Of a DNA stretch of 64,000 nt, positions 27,732-35,207 are shown in pieces. This DNA comes from Defluviicoccus sp046348835 (lineage in GTDB: Bacteria > Pseudomonadota > Alphaproteobacteria > Rhodospirillales > Defluviicoccaceae), in the NCBI GenBank assembly GCA_046348835.1, contig JAXMDM010000002.1, forward strand, positions 496,001 through 560,000, read 5' to 3'. The notes below the pieces were generated by a model that saw only the letters and a program-made list of their open reading frames with translations, was not told where the DNA came from and made no database searches. The position numbers were made by a program, and so were the translations under genes. The stretch's first letter is position 1, and each line of letters opens with the position of its first letter.

Positions 27732-28055
27732 TCAGACGATGGTAAAGGCGGCGAATAAGATCAGAGCGACGGCTCTCAGGGTGCCTCTCAGCCAGGGGGA
27801 AATTTGAGCCCGGCCGGCGCTCCGCCAGACGCCCGCGAGGACGACGACGTTGTAGGGAAGGGCCAGATTGTGCAGGACCATGGAAATCGCCGCGGCCAGG
27901 TCGTTGCCCTTGAAGGTGACGAGGACGGCAAAGCCGGCGACGGTCGTGGCCAGATTAAGGAGCAATCCCCAAAAGACGTTGTAGGTCCAGAACGCATCGG
28001 CGAGGGGTAGGCGACCCGCCCACAGATTCCGCAACCGGCGCGCCAGAGTCCGCAT
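27732..28055 (-). CDS. Small membrane protein, unknown, downstream of the rubrerythrin-like gene
   Basis: This 107-residue protein is not one I recognise. A basic N-terminus (RTLARRLRNLW) precedes three likely helices: around 20-45 (FWTYNVFWGLLLNLATTVAG), 52-76 (AAAISMVLHNLALPYNVVVL) and 90-107 (TLRAVALILFAAFTIV). The basic start suggests the N-terminus is cytoplasmic. The ATG is preceded by AAGAAGGG. It lies 100 bp after the rubrerythrin-like gene on the same strand and could be the last gene of the long nif-linked operon, but no terminator marks the end. Confidence 0.6.
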   Translation of the reverse strand: MRTLARRLRNLWAGRLPLADAFWTYNVFWGLLLNLATTVAGFAVLVTFKGNDLAAAISMVLHNLALPYNVVVLAGVWRSAGRAQISPWLRGTLRAVALILFAAFTIV

Positions 28056-28155
28056 GCATCCCTTCTTTTCGCCGAATGGCCCATCGCCATTCTGGCACCG
28101 ATGGGTTACACGCGACCAGCGCCCCGTTTCGCCGGCGGTGGACGGACGAGCATGG

Positions 28156-28788
28156 CTAAAGGATGCCGGGCTTGCCTTCCCGCCAGCGGGCGTATTCGGT
28201 CGACAGCAGGGCCACGTGCTCGCGCTCTTCCGCCGCCAGTTCGCGATAAAGCTGACGCTCGGGCGACCCTTCCGGGGCGGCATCGCTGCGTTCGGAAAAG
28301 AATCGCACCGCCCGCTCCTCGAACTGGATGGCGATGCGGAAGAGATCGCCCGGGTCGTCCGGATGGGTGTCGAGGCCGGCGAAGACCACCGCCCGCTCCA
28401 GCGAAAACGCCGCCGAAGGCTCCTGCACCTCCGCGTGATAACGGCGGGCGAGGGTGGCCATGTGTTCCTCTTCCATTTCGGCGAAATGGCTGAACAGGTC
28501 CCGCATCGACGTCTCGCCGGCCTCGACGGCGGCGCGACGGTAGAAGGCCTGGCCGCCCAGCTCGATCTCGAACGCACGGCGGATGGCGGCGAGGGCTTCG
28601 TCGTCGTCGATATCGCGGGCCGACAATACCTCAAGTTTGCCGCTGCAATAGGGGCAAAGCCCGTAGGGGAAGGCGAAGCCTTCGCTCACCTTGCTGCAGT
28701 CACGGCATCGCCACTGCAAGGTGGTGTTGGCGCAGCAGATGTAGGCTTCATCGCCTTCGAGCGGCTGGTGGCATTTCGGACAAAGCAT
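28156..28788 (-). CDS. Rubrerythrin-like ferritin-superfamily protein with N-terminal zinc-ribbon cysteines
   Basis: This 210-residue cytoplasmic protein has an N-terminal metal-binding part with CxxC pairs at 3/6, 28/31 and 45/48 plus Cys18-Cys19. A four-helix ferritin-like domain runs from about 65 to 205. Di-iron ligand candidates are EIELGGQAFYRR, EMEEEHMATL, FEERAVRFFSE and AAEEREHVALL, giving the Glu/ExxH pattern of rubrerythrins. Rubrerythrins reduce peroxide using electrons from rubredoxin or ferredoxin-type donors. It starts 16 bp after the NfnAB-like gene, so the two share a transcript downstream of nifVW. A role in protecting nitrogenase or its flavoenzyme from oxidants is inferred. 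Confidence 0.8.
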   Translation of the reverse strand: MLCPKCHQPLEGDEAYICCANTTLQWRCRDCSKVSEGFAFPYGLCPYCSGKLEVLSARDIDDDEALAAIRRAFEIELGGQAFYRRAAVEAGETSMRDLFSHFAEMEEEHMATLARRYHAEVQEPSAAFSLERAVVFAGLDTHPDDPGDLFRIAIQFEERAVRFFSERSDAAPEGSPERQLYRELAAEEREHVALLSTEYARWREGKPGIL

Positions 28789-28804
28789 GGGAGGATCCTC
28801 GGTT

Positions 28805-31141
28805 TCAGGCCGCAGCCGAGTCGAGCGGGACCGGCGGCACGAAGGTGTCCAGGTCGGCGACGGTAATCGGCCACCGCTGCTTGTCCTCCTGGAGGTAGCG
28901 GCCGATCGCCTTGGCGGCGCGCCGCCCGGCGCCCATGGCGAGGATCACCGTGGCACCGCCGGTGACGATATCGCCGCCGGCAAACACCCCCGGCAGGTTG
29001 GTCGCCTGGGTGGTCTCGTCGGCGATGATGTAGCCCCACTTGTTGAGGCCCAGTCCCGGCGTCGCCTTGGCGACGATGGGATTGGCGGTGGTGCCGAGGG
29101 CGTAGATGACGGTGTCGCACTCCAGCTCGACGAACTCGTCCAGCGGCACCGGCTTGCGCCGGCCCTTCTCGTCGGGATCGCCCAGCGTCATCTTCTGCAC
29201 CCGCATGCCGGCGACGTTGCCGTCGGCGTCGACGTGGATCTCCACCGGCGTGTGAAGGAAGAAGAAATCGATGCCTTCCTCCCTGGCGTGCCGCAGCTCC
29301 TCGATCCGTGCCGGTGCCTCGGCCTCCGAGCGCCGGTAGACGCAGCGGACCGTCTTCGCGCCGGCGCGCCGGGCGACGCGCAGGCAATCCATGGCGGTGT
29401 TGCCGGCGCCGATGACGACGACGCTGTCGCCCATCCCGACCGGCGTGTCGAGGTAGGGAAACTTCTCGCCGCCCATCAGGTTGACCCGGGTCAGGAACTC
29501 GTTGGCGGAGAACACCTGGCCGGCGAACTCGCCGGGGATGCCGAGGAACGACGGTGCGCCGGCGCCGGCGCCGACGAACACCGCGTCGTAGCCCATGGCC
29601 TCGGTGAGCTGGGCAACGGTGAAGGTCTTACCGACCACCTTGTTGGTCTCGAAACGGACGCCCATGTCCTTCAGCCGCTGCACCTCGCGTTCGATGATAT
29701 CGCGGGGCAGCCGGAACGACGGGATGCCGTAGCGCAGCACGCCGCCGACGACATGCAACGCCTCGTAGACGGTCACCTCGCAGCCGTAGCGGACCAGGTC
29801 GGCGGCGCAGGCGAGGCCGGCCGGGCCCGAGCCGATGATGGCGACGCGCCCCAGCGATGCGGCGAACCGCGGCGGCTCCGCCTTCGGCGGCCGGGCGTTG
29901 TCGCCGACGAAACGTTCCAGCCGGCCGATGGCGACCGAGTCCATCTTCTTGTTGATGACGCACTGGCTTTCGCACTGGGTCTCCTGCGGGCATACGCGGC
30001 CGCAGATGGACGGAAACAGGTTGGCCTCGTAGATCACCCCCAGTGCCCCGTCGAGATCGCGGACGAGGAGGTGGCGGATGAAGCGGGGGATGTCGATGCC
30101 CACCGGGCAGCCGGAGATGCAGGTGGGCTTGGCGCACTGGATGCACCGCTCCGCCTCCTCGAAGGCGTCGGCCAGCGCATATCCCAGGTTCACCTCTTTG
30201 AAGTTGCCGGCCCGCTCCACCGGATCCCGCTCGGGCATGCGAACCTGGTGCGGGGCGAGCTCCTTCAGCTTCTTGTAGCTGCGCTTGCCCTCATCGAAGA
30301 GCTGCTTTTCCAGGTTGCAGATGTGGGCGTAGGCGGTGTTCGCCTTGGCTTCCTGCGCCTTGAACCGCTTCTGGCGGGCGATCAGCTCGACGAAGTCCAC
30401 CTGGTGGCCGTCGAAATCGGGGCCGTCGACGCAGGCGAACTTGACCTCGCCGCCGACGGTGACCCGACAGGACCCGCACATGCCGGTGCCGTCGACCATG
30501 ATCGCGTTGAGCGAAACCATCGTCTTGACGCCGAAGGGGCGGGTGGTCTCGACGCAGGCGTTCATCATCGGCAAGGGTCCGATGGCGACGACGAGATCGG
30601 GGTGCTCGGTCTCCAGGACCTCCTGCAGCGCGGCGGTGACGAACCCGGCCTTGCCGTAGCTGCCGTCGTCGGTGCAGACGATCAACTCGTCGCAGTAGCG
30701 GGAGAACCGGTCCTCCCAGAACACCAGATCGCGGTTGCGGAAGCCGATGATGCCGGTGGTCCGGTTGCCGGCCGCCTTGAACGCGCGCAGCTGCGGATAG
30801 ATTGGCGCGACCCCGAGGCCGCCGCCGACGAGGACGACATGGCCGACCTTGCCCACGTGCTGGGGCAGGCCGAGGGGGCCGACAAAGTCGGCGAAGGCGT
30901 CGCCTTCCCGATAGCGGTCGCGCATCTCCACCGTCGTCTTGCCGAGCGCCTGGACCACCAGGGTGACGGTGCCCGCGTCCGGGTCGTAGTCGGCGACGGT
31001 CAGGGGAATACGCTCCGATCCCTCGTGCAGCCGGAGCATGACGAAATGGCCGGGTTCGGCCGATTTTGCCACATCGGGCGCCAGGACATCCCAAAGGAAG
31101 GTGGTATCGGAGAACGCCTCACGGCGGGTAATCTCATACAT
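28805..31141 (-). CDS. NfnAB-like fused NAD(P)H:ferredoxin oxidoreductase
   Basis: This is one polypeptide of 778 residues. Residues 1 to about 255 match the NfnA/dihydroorotate-dehydrogenase-electron-transfer type: FAD/NAD domain VVLVGGGLGVAPIYPQL and a [2Fe-2S] site with Asp217, Cys222, Cys225 and Cys237, the Asp plus three-Cys spacing of NfnA. Residues about 300-778 match NfnB/glutamate synthase small subunit: Cys333/336/341/345 and Cys380/384/390/394 for two [4Fe-4S] clusters, FAD motif IIGSGPAGLACAADL and NADP motif VVIGAGNTAMDCL. NfnAB bifurcates electrons between NADPH, NAD+ and ferredoxin. The gene lies 102 bp after nifW on the same strand with no terminator between, so reduced ferredoxin for nitrogenase is the likely purpose (inference). 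Confidence 0.85.
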   Translation of the reverse strand: MYEITRREAFSDTTFLWDVLAPDVAKSAEPGHFVMLRLHEGSERIPLTVADYDPDAGTVTLVVQALGKTTVEMRDRYREGDAFADFVGPLGLPQHVGKVGHVVLVGGGLGVAPIYPQLRAFKAAGNRTTGIIGFRNRDLVFWEDRFSRYCDELIVCTDDGSYGKAGFVTAALQEVLETEHPDLVVAIGPLPMMNACVETTRPFGVKTMVSLNAIMVDGTGMCGSCRVTVGGEVKFACVDGPDFDGHQVDFVELIARQKRFKAQEAKANTAYAHICNLEKQLFDEGKRSYKKLKELAPHQVRMPERDPVERAGNFKEVNLGYALADAFEEAERCIQCAKPTCISGCPVGIDIPRFIRHLLVRDLDGALGVIYEANLFPSICGRVCPQETQCESQCVINKKMDSVAIGRLERFVGDNARPPKAEPPRFAASLGRVAIIGSGPAGLACAADLVRYGCEVTVYEALHVVGGVLRYGIPSFRLPRDIIEREVQRLKDMGVRFETNKVVGKTFTVAQLTEAMGYDAVFVGAGAGAPSFLGIPGEFAGQVFSANEFLTRVNLMGGEKFPYLDTPVGMGDSVVVIGAGNTAMDCLRVARRAGAKTVRCVYRRSEAEAPARIEELRHAREEGIDFFFLHTPVEIHVDADGNVAGMRVQKMTLGDPDEKGRRKPVPLDEFVELECDTVIYALGTTANPIVAKATPGLGLNKWGYIIADETTQATNLPGVFAGGDIVTGGATVILAMGAGRRAAKAIGRYLQEDKQRWPITVADLDTFVPPVPLDSAAA

Positions 31142-31243
31142 GGTGGACCTGTCTTCTGATGAAGGCGCAGCACGCCCAGGCCGATGCAGCCATTGGAGCG
31201 CGCCGGCGCCGGCAGTCAAGCGGGACCGGCGAAAGATTGTGGC

Positions 31244-31609
31244 TTAGGTCCCGTTGCCCTTGTCGGGCTTTTGCCCGGTTCCGGTCACCGCCTCGAGCGG
31301 GACGAAGATGCGCCCGGCCGGTCCCGCCGGCGGTGCCTTGGCATCGCGCAGGACCTTGAAGACGCGCTCGGTGAGCGGATCGGAGCGGACGAAATCGCCG
31401 TAGGCGCGGGCGAGGCAGTCGCGGACGGGGTCGGTGTCGGCGCCGTTGCCCGCATCCGATGCCTCGGTGATGCGCAGATAGTCGTGGAAGCGCTGCAGGA
31501 TGTGGAGCCGGGAGCGGCGGACGACGGTCTCGTCGTAGGCGATGTCGAAGTGATCGAGGAACGCCTCGGCGGTGTCCAGGTCCTTCAGCTCTTCGGGCAG
31601 GCTGATCAC
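31244..31609 (-). CDS. nifW: Nitrogenase stabilising/protective protein NifW
   Basis: This 121-residue protein matches NifW: it begins ISLPEELKDLDTAEAFLDHF, then VVRRSRLHILQRFHDYL and VFKVLRDAKAPPAGPAGRIFVPLEAV. NifW binds the MoFe protein and helps to protect or mature it, especially under oxygen. The GTG start overlaps the nifV stop as GTGA, so translation is coupled to nifV. The transcript probably continues into the NfnAB-like gene. Confidence 0.9.
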   Translation of the reverse strand: MISLPEELKDLDTAEAFLDHFDIAYDETVVRRSRLHILQRFHDYLRITEASDAGNGADTDPVRDCLARAYGDFVRSDPLTERVFKVLRDAKAPPAGPAGRIFVPLEAVTGTGQKPDKGNGT

Positions 31610-32769
31610 GCGGCGCGCTCCTCGTTGTCCCGGGTTCGTTCGTAGAAGTGCCGCAGAAGCGCCGGCGACGGTGCCGTCTTGTTGCGCTGGGCGAAGCGGC
31701 GGATGTGGCGGAGGATCGCCTCGGCGCGGGCGCGGTCGACCGGCAGGCCGAGCTCGGCATAGACATGGGCGACGGCGGCGGCACCGGAGTGCTTGCCCAG
31801 CACCACCCGGTGGTCGCGGCCGAAGTCCGCCGGATCGATCGCCTGATAATTGCGCCGATCGCGCAGCAGGCCGTGGACATGGATGCCGGCTTCGTGGGTG
31901 AACACCGCGTCGCCGACGATGCTCTTCCCGGCCGGCACCGGCCTGCGCGACGCGGTGGCGACCAGCGCCGAAATGGCCGGCAGCCGCCGGCGGTCGATCC
32001 CGGTCTCGCACCGGTAAAGGTAGGCGAGGGCGGCGACGATCTCCTCCAGGGGCGCGTTGCCGGCCCGCTCGCCCAGGCCGTTGACCGTCGTGCTGACATG
32101 GCCGGCGCCGCCGCGGACGGCGGCGAGCGAGACGGCGGTGGCGAGGCCGAGGTCGTCGTGGGCGTGGATCTCCAGCTCGATGTGGGTTGCCGCCCGCAAC
32201 GTCCGGAAACGATCGTAGGCCTCGAACGGATCGAGGATGCCGAGCGTATCGGCGAAGCGGAACCGTCGCCCACCGGTGGCGGCGACCACGGCGACCACGT
32301 CGGCGACGAATGCCGGGTCGGCGCGCGACGCGTCCTCGCCGCCCACCGCCACCTCGAGCCCGCGCGCCCGGGCGTAGGGGATGAGGTCGGCCAGGCGGGC
32401 CAGCACCCAGGCCGGATCGCGGCCGAGCTTGCGGCGGATCTGCTGCTCGGAGACCGGGATCGACAGGTTGATGGCGGCGAGGCCGCAGGCGAGCGCGGCG
32501 TCGATGTCGGCTTGGCTCGCCCGGCACCAGCCGATCGCCCGCACCGGCAAGCCGAGGGCGAGGATGCGGCGAATGCCGGCCCGCTCGTCCTCGCCCATGG
32601 CCGGGATGCCGATCTCCATCTCGCCTACGCCGGCATCGGCCAGCGCCGCGAAGATCGCCGCCTTCTCCTGGTGGGTGAAGGCGACGCCGGCGGTCTGCTC
32701 GCCGTCGCGCAGGGTCGTGTCGTTGACGGTGATGGAGGCCGGCGGGGGCGGAGGTTCGATCGGCAGCAT
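31606..32769 (-). CDS. nifV: Homocitrate synthase NifV
   Basis: NifV condenses acetyl-CoA and 2-oxoglutarate to homocitrate, the organic ligand of FeMo-cofactor. The 387-residue protein has the DRE-TIM metallolyase fold: NDTTLRDGEQTAGVAF, EIGIPAMGEDE, RFADTLGILDPFEAYDRF, ELEIHAHDDLGLATA, then HVSTTVNGLGERAGNAPLEE and a C-terminal VLGKHSG. The His pair in HAHDD binds the metal. I chose the ATG at 32769, preceded by CGGGAG. A TTG at 32787 that overlaps the iscA stop is less likely. Confidence 0.94.
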   Translation of the reverse strand: MLPIEPPPPPASITVNDTTLRDGEQTAGVAFTHQEKAAIFAALADAGVGEMEIGIPAMGEDERAGIRRILALGLPVRAIGWCRASQADIDAALACGLAAINLSIPVSEQQIRRKLGRDPAWVLARLADLIPYARARGLEVAVGGEDASRADPAFVADVVAVVAATGGRRFRFADTLGILDPFEAYDRFRTLRAATHIELEIHAHDDLGLATAVSLAAVRGGAGHVSTTVNGLGERAGNAPLEEIVAALAYLYRCETGIDRRRLPAISALVATASRRPVPAGKSIVGDAVFTHEAGIHVHGLLRDRRNYQAIDPADFGRDHRVVLGKHSGAAAVAHVYAELGLPVDRARAEAILRHIRRFAQRNKTAPSPALLRHFYERTRDNEERAA

Positions 32770-32783
32770 CGCGGGCTCCCGGA

Positions 32784-33107
32784 TCAAGGGGCGAACGACT
32801 TACCGCAGGCGCAGCGGTCGCCGATGTTGGGATTGTCGAAGACGAATCCCGACTGGTCCACGTCCTCGACGTAATCGATGGCAAGGCCGTCGACCACGGG
32901 CAGGCTGCAGGGGTCGACGAACACCCGCACCCCATCGAATTCGAACACCTGGTCGACGTCGGCAGCGGCCTTGTCGATGCCCAGCATGTACTTGAGGCCC
33001 GAGCAGCCGCCTTCCTGTACCGAAATACGCAAGCCGGATCCGCTGCTGTCCGACCGCTCGATCAAGCGCCGGATGACCGCCTTTGCATTGTCGGTGAGTT
33101 CGAGCAT
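32784..33107 (-). CDS. iscA: HesB/IscA family iron-sulfur carrier protein, nif-associated
   Basis: This 107-residue A-type carrier delivers or assembles Fe-S clusters. The three conserved cysteines are in GGCSGLKYMLG and the C-terminal DRCACGKSF, and the fold motif VFVDPCSLPVVDGLAIDY is present. The start follows an AGGACGG stretch; a longer in-frame extension to 33203 would cover the promoter and is rejected. It is the first gene of an iscA-nifV-nifW unit with its own sigma-54 promoter and NifA site. nifU and nifS are not in this window. Confidence 0.88.
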   Translation of the reverse strand: MLELTDNAKAVIRRLIERSDSSGSGLRISVQEGGCSGLKYMLGIDKAAADVDQVFEFDGVRVFVDPCSLPVVDGLAIDYVEDVDQSGFVFDNPNIGDRCACGKSFAP

Positions 33108-33160
33108 GAGGTCCGTCCTTTGTCCGTGAGGGCCCGGATAGGCCCGGTCCCATACGGCTG

Positions 33161-33176
33161 AGCAAGCATCGTGCCA
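33161..33176 (-). promoter_or_regulatory. Sigma-54 promoter for the iscA-nifV-nifW unit
   Basis: Read on the minus strand the site is TGGCACG-ATGC-TTGCT, matching the consensus with GG and GC exactly 10 bases apart. The predicted transcript start is near 33150, giving a leader of about 43 bases before the iscA ATG. Confidence 0.88.
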
Positions 33177-33212
33177 CTCGTTAAGCGATTGTAATCGCGG
33201 CAAAAATCAGGC

Positions 33213-33228
33213 TGTCGGATGTCCGACA
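33213..33228. promoter_or_regulatory. NifA upstream activator sequence for iscA-nifVW
   Basis: TGT-N10-ACA with a palindromic core, centred about 70 bases upstream of the predicted start site. This is the standard NifA enhancer pattern and the only such site I see in this gap. Confidence 0.8.
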
Positions 33229-33249
33229 GGGGTGCCGCCGATGTCGGCT

Positions 33250-33837
33250 TTACAACAGCGAGCGCCGGGCCCGAGCGAGCGGCTCGCCGGCCTCGTCGCC
33301 GAAGCAGACGGCCTTGTCGGTGCAGATCTCGCAGTTGGGCGCCTTGCAGACGAGGACGCCGTCCAGCTGGCAGAGCCGGCGATAGAAGTATTTTTTCCAC
33401 TTCATGTCGTGGACGTTGCCGGCGGCGAGCGGGGCGAAATGGCGGTGGAGCAGGCGGCCAAGCTCGCCGCGATCGTTGAGGCCGAGGTCCTGCCAGAGAT
33501 GATTGGCGCCCAGCGAACGGCGGGCGATGATGGCGGCCAACCATTCCTCCTCGACCGACCCCTTGCTGCGATGGTCGATGAGGAGCTGGCGCAGGTCCGG
33601 CTCCTCGATGGCGTCTTCGACTGGCGCGGCCTCGGCGGGCGACCCCGCATCGACGAGGCCGATGGCGTGGGGGAAATAGGCGGCGAACAGGGCGACGAGG
33701 GCGTCGCGGCCGAGCCCGGTGGCAACGCTGAGGGAAGCCACCTCGTCGGCCTCCATCGCGGCGATGGCGATGGCGCAGGCAACGACATGGCGATCGAAGG
33801 CGTCGCGATCAAAGGCGTCCCTCGCGCCGCCGTCCAC
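33250..33837 (-). CDS. nifQ: NifQ, molybdenum donor for FeMo-cofactor synthesis
   Basis: NifQ carries molybdenum to the cofactor assembly site. The C-terminus shows the diagnostic MKWKKYFYRRLCQLDGVLVC and KAPNCEICTDKAVCFG, with the Cys-X4-Cys-X2-Cys-X5-Cys cluster that holds the Mo-Fe-S centre. The middle has ANHLWQDLGLNDRGELGRLL. The first legal start in frame is this GTG, but the frame continues upstream as DADDLYRWL, which resembles the normal NifQ N-terminus. So the true start may use an unusual codon, or the gene has lost its first codons. It follows fdxB by 82 bp. Confidence 0.88.
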   Translation of the reverse strand: MDGGARDAFDRDAFDRHVVACAIAIAAMEADEVASLSVATGLGRDALVALFAAYFPHAIGLVDAGSPAEAAPVEDAIEEPDLRQLLIDHRSKGSVEEEWLAAIIARRSLGANHLWQDLGLNDRGELGRLLHRHFAPLAAGNVHDMKWKKYFYRRLCQLDGVLVCKAPNCEICTDKAVCFGDEAGEPLARARRSLL

Positions 33838-33919
33838 GAGCCAACGGTAGAGGTCATCGGCGTCGGGACCGGCCGATCGCGACGACGACCGGTCGGCTTC
33901 CGCGGCGACGTCGGCGGGA

Positions 33920-34207
33920 TTATGCGGGGACGTGGACCTGCGCCCCTTTCGCGGTGCAGACCCGCATGCAGGCCTTGCAGCCGATGCACGCCCCGGCGTT
34001 GGCGACGTACATCACCGTCTTTTCGCTCTCTTCCTCGTCCGGATCGACGATCTCGCCGTCCTCGTTGACCGCCCGCGGCTCGAGGACTCCCTGGCCGCAG
34101 ACCTTGAAGCAGCGGCCGCAGCCGATGCAGCTGACGATATCGATTCCGTCGAGATAGAGCGGTTCCCACGGGGTTCCGTCCCGAGTCACACTGGCTTGGT
34201 GGGACAT
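33920..34207 (-). CDS. fdxB: Nif-specific ferredoxin III, FdxB
   Basis: This 95-residue 2[4Fe-4S] ferredoxin has CIGCGRCFKVCGQGVLEP near residues 27-44 and CIGCKACMRVCTAKGAQVH near the C-terminus, giving eight cluster ligands. The long acidic insert between them (DPDEEESEK) is typical of nif-linked ferredoxin III. It probably donates electrons to nitrogenase or to cofactor assembly. It lies between the DUF269 gene and nifQ in the nifENX unit. Confidence 0.92.
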   Translation of the reverse strand: MSHQASVTRDGTPWEPLYLDGIDIVSCIGCGRCFKVCGQGVLEPRAVNEDGEIVDPDEEESEKTVMYVANAGACIGCKACMRVCTAKGAQVHVPA

Positions 34208-34250
34208 CTCTGTCTCCTCTTGTCCTCGTGTTTGTGGCGGCGGCCGAGCG

Positions 34251-34730
34251 TCAAAGCCGGGCCACCTCTGGGAAGCGTTCGATCATGGAAAGGGCGTCGG
34301 CGATCATCGTCTCGGCTTCGGCCACCAGATCGGCCAGGGAATCGAAGCCGAAGCGATGGATATCGCGGACATTGCGGCTGAGGATGACGAGGCGGCCGGC
34401 GATCAGCACCACCCGGCCGTAGCCTTCGTGGGAGAGCTGCATCATCGGCTGCGGCATCACCCCGGCGCGCTGCTCGACGGAAAGACCGATGGCGTTGTAG
34501 AACTGCTCGACCCGCCAGACGACCCGCCGGTCCGGATCGGCGATGATCGGAATCCGGCGGCGCTGCTCACGGCTGAGCACGAACGGATCGAGCAGTTCCG
34601 CGTCGCTCTTCTTCTCCCAGACGTTATTCAGATCGTGGGCCCGCATCTGGCGGACGAGGACTGCGAGAAAGGGCGCGTCCGGGATCTCGCGGGGCAGTGT
34701 CGCTGCCGCGGCTGTTTCTTCGCCGGTCAT
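34251..34730 (-). CDS. NifX-associated nitrogen fixation protein (DUF269)
   Basis: This 159-residue protein belongs to the DUF269 family found next to nifX in diazotrophs. Motifs are FLAVLVRQMRAHDLNNVWEKK, RRRIPIIADPDRRVVWRVEQFYNAIG and GRLVILSRNVRDIHRFGFDSL. Function is not settled; it is assumed to help FeMo-cofactor trafficking. The ATG overlaps the nifX stop as TGATG, so it is translated with nifX. Confidence 0.9.
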   Translation of the reverse strand: MTGEETAAAATLPREIPDAPFLAVLVRQMRAHDLNNVWEKKSDAELLDPFVLSREQRRRIPIIADPDRRVVWRVEQFYNAIGLSVEQRAGVMPQPMMQLSHEGYGRVVLIAGRLVILSRNVRDIHRFGFDSLADLVAEAETMIADALSMIERFPEVARL

Positions 34731-35149
34731 CACTCGTCCTCTTCGGCGAAGGCGGGGGGAGGGGCATTCTCGTCGCGGAGCGCCTTGCGCAGCCACGGCG
34801 GCGGGGCGCCGTTCAGCATGGTCTGGATGCGGCCGAGCACATCGCTGATAGGCTCCGGCCGCGGCAGCTTCACCGGATGGACGCGCCGGGCGACGACCTT
34901 CGCCGCCGCCGGACCGCCGATGGCGAGCACGAACAGCAAGGTGCAGCCGTCGAGGGCGCCGATGCGCGGCTCGAGCCGGTCATGGCCGTTCTCGTCGTGG
35001 CTGCCGTCCTGGTTGCTCGCCCCGTCGAAGCGCACCGCCTCGAGGAAACGGTAGCCGTCCGCGGTCACGTCGTAGATGGCGAGATTGCGGGCCCCGGCAA
35101 AATGCGCATCGAGGGTGCGCATGTCCTGTGTCGCGAAGGCGACCTTCAT
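34730..35149 (-). CDS. nifX: Cofactor carrier protein NifX
   Basis: NifX binds NifB-co and FeMo-co precursors during transfer between NifB, NifEN and apo-nitrogenase. The 139-residue protein begins MKVAFATQDMRTLDAHFAGA and continues with IYDVTADGYRFLEAV, a glycine/aspartate loop and LLFVLAIGGPAAAKVV, all typical of the NifX/NafY fold. The ATG follows a perfect GAGGAGG site. It lies 58 bp after nifN. Confidence 0.92.
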   Translation of the reverse strand: MKVAFATQDMRTLDAHFAGARNLAIYDVTADGYRFLEAVRFDGASNQDGSHDENGHDRLEPRIGALDGCTLLFVLAIGGPAAAKVVARRVHPVKLPRPEPISDVLGRIQTMLNGAPPPWLRKALRDENAPPPAFAEEDE

Positions 35150-35207
35150 GTGTCCTCCTCCATCCTCCGAGCCCGCCGCCGTCGGCGCGGACTCGATCAG
35201 TCGCAGT

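Noticed and set aside
28787..31159. Plus-strand open frame of about 790 codons opposite the NfnAB-like gene
   Set aside because: It mirrors the codon bias of the real minus-strand gene, shows only His/Asp/Gly-rich low-complexity sequence, and has no family motif. Similar long antisense frames opposite treZ, nifV, nifE, nifK, nifB and nifA were rejected for the same reason.
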